The notes under the pieces: generated by a model | Databases searched by the model: none | What the model saw: the letters and a program-made list of their open reading frames with translations, nothing else | Told to the model about the DNA's origin: nothing | In this document: one piece after another, positions 1 to 4,405 of the stretch | Layout of the letters: every line of letters starts with the position of its first letter | How positions within the stretch are numbered: position 1 is the first letter of the stretch | Source: CAXSEF01 sp050920955 | GTDB lineage: Bacteria > Pseudomonadota > Alphaproteobacteria > Acetobacterales > Acetobacteraceae | Assembly: GCA_050920955.1 (NCBI GenBank) | Contig: JBPBQS010000341.1 | Span: forward strand, 1 to 5,259 | Direction of reading: 5' to 3' | Length of the DNA: 5,259 bases | Position numbers and translations under genes: made by a program

Positions 1-618
1 CGCCCGGTCCCACGCCAGCAGCACGACCACGCAAAGCCCCGCCACCATCGGCGTGATCGGCCCCTTCAGCAGCACCCCCGCCCCGACCGCCAGCCAGAAC
101 ACCGCCGCCTCGCCCGCCCCCACCCGCTCCCCCAGGTACGCCCGCCCCAGCACCCCCATCGCCAGCGTCGTCGCCCCCAGCAGCGCCGCGTCCGTCTTGG
201 CGATGTGCACCTCCACGGCCAGCAGCACGCTCGCCCCCAGCATCATCCCCGCCAGCAGCCCCGCCCGCTCCCCCGCCAGCCGCCGCCCCAGCGCATGCGT
301 CGCCAGCACCGCCAGCAGCCCCCCCAGCACCGACGGCACCCGGTACGGCCAGATCGGGTTCCCCCCCGCCACCCCCGCAGCCCGCGCCGCCAGCGCGAAC
401 GGCGCCTGCAGCCAGTGGATGCCGATCGGCTTGCGGTTGCGCGCCTCCGCCCCGTTCATGATCCGAACGTAGTCGCCGGTCTCGACCATCTGCTTCGTGG
501 CCTGCGCGAACCGGCTCTCGTCGCGATCCCCCGGCGGCAGCGCGAACAGCCCCGGCAGCCACAGCGCCAGGCAGAACACCACCAGCACCACGCGCGGCCT
601 GCGGCCCGCAGAAAGCAT
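1..618 (-). CDS. GT-C family glycosyltransferase (PMT/ArnT-like), 5' part only
   Basis: This frame is open from an ATG at 618 to the left edge, giving 206 residues of a longer protein (full-length relatives have roughly 500-600). Family knowledge: these polytopic inner-membrane enzymes move a sugar from a polyprenyl-phosphate donor onto lipid A, glycan or protein on the periplasmic side. Seen: a first membrane segment at residues 9-26, then a loop with DRDESRFAQATKQM (31-44) matching the conserved acidic first periplasmic loop of this superfamily. Also present are RKPIGIHWLQAP (62-73), HIAKTDAAL (138-146) and LLKGPITP (183-190), all at family-typical places between further hydrophobic helices (about 97-110, 119-136, 142-158, 171-184, 190-203). 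Sugar and acceptor cannot be told. The ribosome site is weak: GAAGG lies 13 nt before the ATG, at the edge of a palindrome. Codons are strongly G-ending, with about 22 of 26 glycines GGG. Divergent from rsmB. Sure of the superfamily, not of the substrate. Confidence 0.85.
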   Translation of the reverse strand, partial: MLSAGRRPRVVLVVFCLALWLPGLFALPPGDRDESRFAQATKQMVETGDYVRIMNGAEARNRKPIGIHWLQAPFALAARAAGVAGGNPIWPYRVPSVLGGLLAVLATHALGRRLAGERAGLLAGMMLGASVLLAVEVHIAKTDAALLGATTLAMGVLGRAYLGERVGAGEAAVFWLAVGAGVLLKGPITPMVAGLCVVVLLAWDRA

Positions 619-632
619 CAGGGAAGCAAGGC

Positions 633-671
633 CTTCTTTTTCTGAAGAAAAAGAAGCAAAAAGACTTCTGC
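633..671 (-). repeat. AT-rich palindromic element, copy 1 (oriented toward the glycosyltransferase gene)
   Basis: Read on the minus strand, a 15-base head GCAGAAGTCTTTTTG (671-657) is followed by a perfect palindrome: CTTCTTTTTCT, a TC loop, then AGAAAAAGAAG (656-633, 11-bp arms). It is strikingly AT-rich against a very GC-rich background. It matches the element at 713-748 in both head and palindrome, and resemblance continues about 15 nt past the palindrome (TGCTT then CC). It ends 14 nt before the glycosyltransferase ATG, so the hairpin would lie in or just upstream of the mRNA leader. From memory, similar sequences are scattered through Acetobacteraceae intergenic regions; this was not verified. 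Confidence 0.75.
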
Positions 672-674
672 AAA

Positions 675-690
675 TTGGCACCTGCGCCAA
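675..690. promoter_or_regulatory. Dyad TTGGC-N6-GCCAA, possible operator
   Basis: A perfect 5-bp inverted repeat with a 6-nt spacer lies between the two palindromic elements in the divergent intergenic region. The symmetry and location suit a binding site for a dimeric regulator acting on either gene. A dyad this short can occur by chance in GC-rich DNA, and no regulator is encoded next to it, so the role is a guess. Confidence 0.25.
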
Positions 691-712
691 ACGGCTGGCA
701 CGAACCCAGGTC

Positions 713-748
713 GCAAAAGTTCTTTGGTTCTTTCTTTCAAGAAAGAAC
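713..748 (+). repeat. AT-rich palindromic element, copy 2 (oriented toward rsmB)
   Basis: On the plus strand the head GCAAAAGTTCTTTG (713-726) is followed by a perfect palindrome: GTTCTTTCTT, a TC loop, then AAGAAAGAAC (727-748, 10-bp arms). Head, TC loop and overall layout match copy 1 at 633-671 on the other strand, while the stems differ in a way that keeps base pairing. A second, mutually exclusive stem is possible: GAAAGAA (741-747) with TTCTTTC (754-760). The element lies 116 nt before the rsmB ATG. A U-rich tail after a GC-rich stem is absent, so it is not a classical terminator. Confidence 0.7.
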
Positions 749-777
749 ATGCTTTCTTTCCTTTGCGCAGGGCAGGG

Positions 778-809
778 GCTAGGGCCGCCGATTCGCGGCA
801 CCCCCTAGC
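778..809. promoter_or_regulatory. GC-rich hairpin upstream of rsmB
   Basis: GCTAGGG (778-784) pairs with CCCTAGC (803-809), and inside it CCGC (785-788) pairs with GCGG (795-798), leaving a 4-nt one-sided bulge (799-802). It would sit about 55 nt before the rsmB ATG, possibly in its leader. No T tract follows. Function unknown; it could be the boundary of the repeat block or chance pairing. Confidence 0.35.
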
Positions 810-864
810 ACGCGCGCCCGCGACGCGCCATGAAGCCCCCATCACCTCCGAGACCACGCCCGCC

Positions 865-2118
865 ATGGCCGACCCGACCCGCGACATCGCCTACGCCCTG
901 CTCTGCGCCGTGCTCGACCGGCACCGCCCGCTGGAGGAGGCGCTCGACTCCCTCCCCACCGGCGAGGCCCGCGACCGCGCCGCCGCCCACCGCCTCGCAG
1001 CCCTCGCGCTGCGCCGCCTCGGCTCGCTCGACGCCGTCCTCGAGCCCTTCCTCAAGAAGGCGCCGCCCATCCCCGTGCGCCACATCCTGCGCCTCGGCGC
1101 CGCGGGCCTCCTGCTCGCCGAAACCCCCCCGCACGCCGCCGTCGCCACCGCCGTCGCCCTGGCCCGCGCCCACGGCCTCGCCCCCTTCGCAGGCCTGGTC
1201 AACGCCGTCCTCCGCCGCGTCTCCGAGGCCGGCGCCTCCGCGCTGGACGGCCTCGACGGCGCGCGCCTCGACACCCCCGCCTGGCTCTGGACCGACTGGA
1301 CCGCGAGCTTCGGCCCCGCCGCCCGCGACATCGCCGCCGCCCACGCCCGTGAGGCCCCCGTCGACCTCACCCTGCGCCCCGGCGCCACCACCGAGTTCGA
1401 GGGCGCCGAACGCCTTCCCACCGGATCCCTGCGCCTCCCCCCCGGCACCCGCGTCACGACGCTCCCCGGCTTCACCGAAGGCACCTTCTGGGTCCAGGAC
1501 GCCGCCGCCGCCCTCCCCGCCCGCCTCCTCGCCGCACAACCGGGCGAACGCGTCGCCGACCTCTGCGCCGCACCGGGCGGCAAGGCGGCGCAGCTCGCGG
1601 CATCCGGCGCCCACGTGGTCGCCGTGGAGCGCGACGCCGCCCGCATCCTGCGCCTGCGCGAGAACCTCGCCCGCCTGCGTCTCGACGCCGAGGTCGTCCA
1701 GGCAGACGCCCTGTCCTGGGCCCCCGACGCTCCCTTCGACGCCGTCCTCCTCGACGCCCCGTGCAGCGCCACCGGCACCATCCGCCGCCACCCCGACGTC
1801 CCCCACCTCAAGCGCCCCAAGGACGTCGCCGTCCTCGCCCAGCAGTCCGACCGCCTCCTGGCCGCCGCCGCCGCCATGCTCCGCCCTGGCGGCCGCCTCG
1901 TCTTCGCGGTGTGCTCGCTCCAGTTCGAGGAAGGGCCGGGCAGGGTGGGCACCCTCGCGGGCCTCGGCCTGCGCCCCGAGCCGTTCACCCCCGACGAGCT
2001 GGCCGACCTCCCCGAGGCACGCACCCCGGAAGGCTGGCTGCGCACGCACCCCGGCCTCTGGGCCGAGCGCGGCGGCATGGACGGGTTCTTCGCGGCAAGG
2101 TTCGTCAAGCAAGGTTGA
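865..2118 (+). CDS. rsmB: 16S rRNA (cytosine-C5) methyltransferase RsmB, NusB-domain fusion
   Basis: This 417-residue protein (E. coli RsmB has 429) is a SAM-dependent RNA methyltransferase of the RsmB/NOP2/Sun family, which makes m5C967 in E. coli 16S rRNA; it acts in the cytoplasm. Residues about 5-120 form the NusB-like RNA-binding domain, ending in LVNAVLRRV (111-119). The Rossmann methyltransferase domain carries FWVQDAAAALPA (208-219), SAM-binding motif I DLCAAPGGK (232-240), motif IV DAPCSATGTIRRHPD (297-311) with Cys300, and motif VI CSLQFEEG (350-357) with Cys350. By family knowledge the motif VI cysteine is the nucleophile and the motif IV cysteine helps release product; both are present. 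The frame is open upstream to 724, but ATG 865 gives the family-typical N-terminus and the extension matches nothing. No clear Shine-Dalgarno precedes it. Glycine codons are nearly all GGC. The stop lies in a hairpin. The heparinase-like gene follows after 180 nt. Confidence 0.95.
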   Translation: MADPTRDIAYALLCAVLDRHRPLEEALDSLPTGEARDRAAAHRLAALALRRLGSLDAVLEPFLKKAPPIPVRHILRLGAAGLLLAETPPHAAVATAVALARAHGLAPFAGLVNAVLRRVSEAGASALDGLDGARLDTPAWLWTDWTASFGPAARDIAAAHAREAPVDLTLRPGATTEFEGAERLPTGSLRLPPGTRVTTLPGFTEGTFWVQDAAAALPARLLAAQPGERVADLCAAPGGKAAQLAASGAHVVAVERDAARILRLRENLARLRLDAEVVQADALSWAPDAPFDAVLLDAPCSATGTIRRHPDVPHLKRPKDVAVLAQQSDRLLAAAAAMLRPGGRLVFAVCSLQFEEGPGRVGTLAGLGLRPEPFTPDELADLPEARTPEGWLRTHPGLWAERGGMDGFFAARFVKQG

Positions 2119-2131
2119 GGCTCCGCCTCAA
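2115..2131. repeat. Hairpin 1 of block: TTGAGGC-TCC-GCCTCAA, containing the rsmB stop
   Basis: Perfect 7-bp inverted repeat with a 3-nt loop. The TGA stop of rsmB (2116-2118) lies in the left arm, so the hairpin begins inside the last codons. It is the first of four stem-loops in a row up to 2221. Confidence 0.6.
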
Positions 2132-2137
2132 ACTCCG

Positions 2138-2156
2138 CCAAAGGCTGCGCCCTTGG
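2138..2156. repeat. Hairpin 2 of block: CCAAAGG-CTGCG-CCCTTGG
   Basis: A 7-bp stem with one A:C mismatch and a 5-nt loop. It starts 6 nt after hairpin 1. The motif (CTCCGCC, then AAAGGC, then GCCCTTGG) resembles intergenic modules I associate with Acetobacteraceae genomes; this is from memory and unverified. Confidence 0.5.
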
Positions 2157-2180
2157 AACGCACCCCTTAGGTGAAGGGAT

Positions 2181-2202
2181 CGAAGGGTCCTCGGACCCTT
2201 CG
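2181..2202. terminator. Strong hairpin, possible rsmB transcription terminator (no T tract)
   Basis: CGAAGGGTCC (2181-2190), a TC loop (2191-2192) and GGACCCTTCG (2193-2202) form a perfect 10-bp stem, the strongest in this intergenic region. It is 62 nt past the rsmB stop and 97 nt before the next start, where a terminator or RNA-stabilising element would be expected. No run of T follows, so intrinsic termination is uncertain. Because the stem is symmetric it would form on either strand. Confidence 0.45.
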
Positions 2203-2221
2203 CGGGTTCGAGCAGAGCCCG
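2203..2221. repeat. Hairpin 4 of block: CGGG-N11-CCCG
   Basis: A short 4-bp stem directly abutting hairpin 3, with the loop sequence TTCGAGCAGAG. It is weak alone and is listed as the last module of the block running from 2115. The remaining 2222-2298 is C-rich and shows no recognisable promoter or ribosome site. Confidence 0.35.
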
Positions 2222-2298
2222 TCCTTCCTTGCGGCCTTGCCCCCGCCCGACCGCCCCCTCTACACACACCCGATGCCCCCGCACCCCCCCGCCCGCCC

Positions 2299-3891
2299 GT
2301 GAGCCCGCCCGCCCGCTGGCTCCGCGGCGCCCGTGTCGGCTTCGCGCGCCTGCCCGGCCTGCGCATGGGCCGCATCCCCGACGCCCCGGCGCTGGCGGTG
2401 CGCGACCCCTGGCCCGGCGACCCCGGCCGCGGCGCGCTCCTGATGAAGGGCGAGCTGGAGATGTCCGGCGCCCGTTCGCCTCTGCGCCCCGGCGGCTGGG
2501 CGGAGGCCGGCGGCTCCGCCTCGCTGCGCGCCCAGGCGCACGGCTTCACCTGGCTGCGCGACCTGCGCGCCCTCGGCACCGACGGCGCCCGCCTGCGCGC
2601 GCGCGCCCTGGTGCAGGAATGGATCGCGCAGGGCAGCGGGGACCCGGTGTCGCGCCGCCCGGATGTGGCCGGCGCGCGCATTGCCGCCTGGCTCGGGCAC
2701 TACGACTTCTTCGCCGCCTCCGCCGAGGACGCGTTCCGCCAGCGCCTCATGGCCCGCCTCGTCACCGACGCGCGCTGGCTCGCCGCCCTGCTGCCCGGCG
2801 ACGAGATCGACGGCCGAGCGCTCACCGCGCTCAAGGGCTTGGTCGCCGCCGCGGTGACGCTGCCCGACCACGCCGCCTTCCTCACCAAGGCCCTGCGCCA
2901 GCTCCCGCAGGAGATCGGCCGACAGGTGCTCCCCGACGGCTGCCACGCCGAGCGCAGCCCCGCCGCCCAGCTCGCCGCCCTGCAGGACCTCATCGAGATC
3001 CGCACGCTGCTGCACGCCGCCCAGGCCTCGCCCCCGCCCGCGCTCGCCGCCGCGATCGAGCGCATGGCCCCGGCGCTGCGGGCGCTGCGCCACGGCGACG
3101 GCGGCCTGGTCCTCTTCAACGGCGCGCGCGAGGAGCCGGCGAGCCTGATCGACCTCGTGCTCGGCCAGGCCGGGCGCGGCGGCCGCGCCCCCGCCGGCCT
3201 CGCCGAGGGCGGCTTCCACCGCCTCCAGGCCGGCCGCTCCGTGGTGATCGTCGACGCCGGGGCGCCACCCCCGCCGGGCCTGGACCGCCTCGCCCACGCC
3301 GGCACCCTCTCGATGGAGATGTCCGTCGGCCGCGACCGCCTGATCGTGAACTGCGGCGCCAGCCCCGCCGCCTCGGGCGAATGGCACGACGCCAGCCGCT
3401 CCACCGCCGCGCACTCCACGCTCACCGTGGGCGACATGAACTCCGCGGAGCTGAAGCCCGCGGGCCTCGGCCGCCGCCCGGAGAAGGTCGAGGTGCAGCG
3501 CCAGGAGGCCAACGGCGCGCACTGGCTGGAGGCCAGCCACGACGGCTACCGCAAGCCGTTCGGCGTGCTACACCGCCGCCGCCTCTACATGGCCGACAGC
3601 GGCGAGGACGTCCGCGGCGAGGACACCGTGGAGGGCGACGTGCCCCGCGCCTACACGCTGCGCTTCCACCTCCACCCCGGCGTGACCGCCGCCGTCCAGC
3701 AGGAGGGCGAGGCCGTGCTCCTGCGCATCCCCTCCGGAAGCTGGCGCCTCCGGGCCGAGGGCGCCAAGCTCTCGCTCGAGGAAAGCGTCTACCTCGGCGG
3801 CTCCGAGCCCCGTCGCGCCGAGCAGGTCGTGCTGAGCGGCCACGCCGACGGCGCGCAGACCGTGAAGTGGGCGATCACCAAGGCCGGCTGA
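2299..3891 (+). CDS. Heparinase II/III family protein
   Basis: This 530-residue protein belongs to the heparinase II/III-like group (polysaccharide-lyase fold) often found beside rsmB in alphaproteobacteria; its substrate and reaction are not established. Seen: an N-terminal RWLRG...RDPWPGDP segment (6-42) typical of the group, and an alpha-helical toroid-like region (about 80-265) with LPDGCHAERSPAAQL (211-225). A C-terminal beta-rich heparinase II/III domain (about 300-525) carries GFHRLQAGRSVVIVDAG (305-321), NCGASP (351-356), RSTAAHSTL (367-375), RRRLYMADSGEDVRGEDTVEG (426-446) and LRFHLHPGV (454-462). His372 and Asn351 are in conserved family positions; whether they are catalytic here is not known. 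No signal peptide is apparent, so it is probably cytoplasmic unless the start is wrong. GTG 2299 is chosen because starting at ATG 2365 would cut into the conserved N-terminus. No Shine-Dalgarno is visible. It may be co-transcribed with the next gene 68 nt downstream. purH, which I would expect next in many alphaproteobacteria, is not here. Confidence 0.88.
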   Translation: MSPPARWLRGARVGFARLPGLRMGRIPDAPALAVRDPWPGDPGRGALLMKGELEMSGARSPLRPGGWAEAGGSASLRAQAHGFTWLRDLRALGTDGARLRARALVQEWIAQGSGDPVSRRPDVAGARIAAWLGHYDFFAASAEDAFRQRLMARLVTDARWLAALLPGDEIDGRALTALKGLVAAAVTLPDHAAFLTKALRQLPQEIGRQVLPDGCHAERSPAAQLAALQDLIEIRTLLHAAQASPPPALAAAIERMAPALRALRHGDGGLVLFNGAREEPASLIDLVLGQAGRGGRAPAGLAEGGFHRLQAGRSVVIVDAGAPPPPGLDRLAHAGTLSMEMSVGRDRLIVNCGASPAASGEWHDASRSTAAHSTLTVGDMNSAELKPAGLGRRPEKVEVQRQEANGAHWLEASHDGYRKPFGVLHRRRLYMADSGEDVRGEDTVEGDVPRAYTLRFHLHPGVTAAVQQEGEAVLLRIPSGSWRLRAEGAKLSLEESVYLGGSEPRRAEQVVLSGHADGAQTVKWAITKAG

Positions 3892-3947
3892 GCGCGCGCG
3901 CCGCGATGCAACCGCCGGCCCCGCGCCCCGTAGGAACGCCATACAGC

Positions 3948-3952
3948 AAAGG
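3948..3952 (+). promoter_or_regulatory. Ribosome binding site AAAGG deciding the start at 3960
   Basis: AAAGG lies 7 nt before ATG 3960. An upstream in-frame ATG at 3906 has no comparable site and would add 18 residues, including a proline-rich stretch, so this site favours 3960. Confidence 0.55.
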
Positions 3953-3959
3953 CGCTCCC

Positions 3960-4367
3960 ATGACCCAAGGCCCGACCACCGAGAACGGACCCCTGCACAC
4001 GCCGGAGGCCACGCTCGACGACCGCTCCATGACCGCGACCTTCCGCAGCATGGCCGACGCCGAGTCCGCCCGCGCCGCCCTCCTCGCCGCGGGCTTCGCC
4101 GACGGCAGCGTCACCCTCGCCGGCGGCGCGAGCGGCGGCGTGCAGCACGCGGTCGCGGCCCCCGACCAGAGCCTGCTCGGCCGCCTGCGCGAGGCCGTGC
4201 TGCCCGACGACAGCACCACCGCCCTGCGCGACGCCGCCTCCAACGACGAGACCGTGCTGACCCTGCGCCCCGAGGCCGCGCAGGTGGAGGACGCGATCCG
4301 CATCATCCAGGCCGCCAACCCGCACCACTTCGACGCCGCCCTGGAGCGCTGGCGCAACGCCGGCTGA
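3960..4367 (+). CDS. Small protein with general stress protein 17M-like / YsnF N-terminal-type fold
   Basis: This 135-residue soluble protein has a disordered N-terminus (1-22) and then a ferredoxin-like pattern: strand TATFRS (25-30), helix MADAESARAALLAAGF (31-46), strand SVTLAG (50-55), a linker with LPDD (81-84), strand ETVLTLRPE (97-105), helix VEDAIRIIQAAN (109-120), and a final helix ending ALERWRNAG. That order, a short first strand followed by a helix and a late TVLTLR strand, resembles the general stress protein 17M-like domain (GSP17M/YsnF N-terminal type) in proteobacterial stress-associated proteins. The biochemical role of such domains is unknown. Start choice rests on AAAGG 7 nt upstream; ATG 3906 is the alternative. 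It has no transmembrane segment or cysteine. It follows the heparinase-like gene by 68 nt on the same strand and converges on the REC gene, leaving 18 nt between the stops. Sure that it is a gene, less sure of the family. Confidence 0.75.
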   Translation: MTQGPTTENGPLHTPEATLDDRSMTATFRSMADAESARAALLAAGFADGSVTLAGGASGGVQHAVAAPDQSLLGRLREAVLPDDSTTALRDAASNDETVLTLRPEAAQVEDAIRIIQAANPHHFDAALERWRNAG

Positions 4368-4375
4368 GGCGCACC

Positions 4376-4405
4376 GCGCGGCCCGTCACCCCGTACGGGC
4401 CGCGC
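4376..4405. terminator. Perfect inverted repeat at the convergent gene junction, likely two-way terminator
   Basis: GCGCGGCCCGT (4376-4386) and ACGGGCCGCGC (4395-4405) are exact reverse complements (11 bp) with an 8-nt loop. The hairpin starts 9 nt after the stop of the small protein gene and covers the final codons and stop of the minus-strand REC gene. It is well placed to end transcription in both directions, but no T tract follows on either side, so termination may be Rho-dependent or the hairpin may only protect 3' ends. Confidence 0.55.

Noticed and set aside
676..702. Two TGGCAC sequences suggesting sigma-54 promoters
   Set aside because: Neither has a TTGC-type -12 element at the right spacing.
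53..808. Plus-strand open frames at the left end
   Set aside because: They are Pro/Ala/Ser/Arg-rich and lie opposite the glycosyltransferase, whose conserved loop and membrane pattern are clear on the minus strand, or they run into the repeat region.
619..864. Possible insertion-sequence remnant or CRISPR in the repeat-containing intergenic region
   Set aside because: There are only two diverged copies in opposite orientation, with no transposase fragment, no target duplication and no regular repeat-spacer pattern.
805..2681. Long antisense open frames opposite rsmB and the heparinase-like gene, giving 435- and 596-residue Gly/Ala/Arg-rich translations
   Set aside because: Composition is low-complexity and matches no family; both lie opposite genes with clear conserved motifs. 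Long open antisense frames are expected at this GC content.
2229..3959. Continuous open frame upstream of and in frame with the small stress-type gene, overlapping the heparinase-like gene
   Set aside because: The translation is Arg/Pro/Ala-rich with no domain signature, and it is out of frame with the well-supported heparinase-like gene. Only the part from 3960 reads like a protein.
3933..3959. GGAAC before the stress-type gene, suggesting an EcfG general-stress promoter
   Set aside because: No GTT-type -10 element follows at 16-18 nt, and the start codon would be too close.
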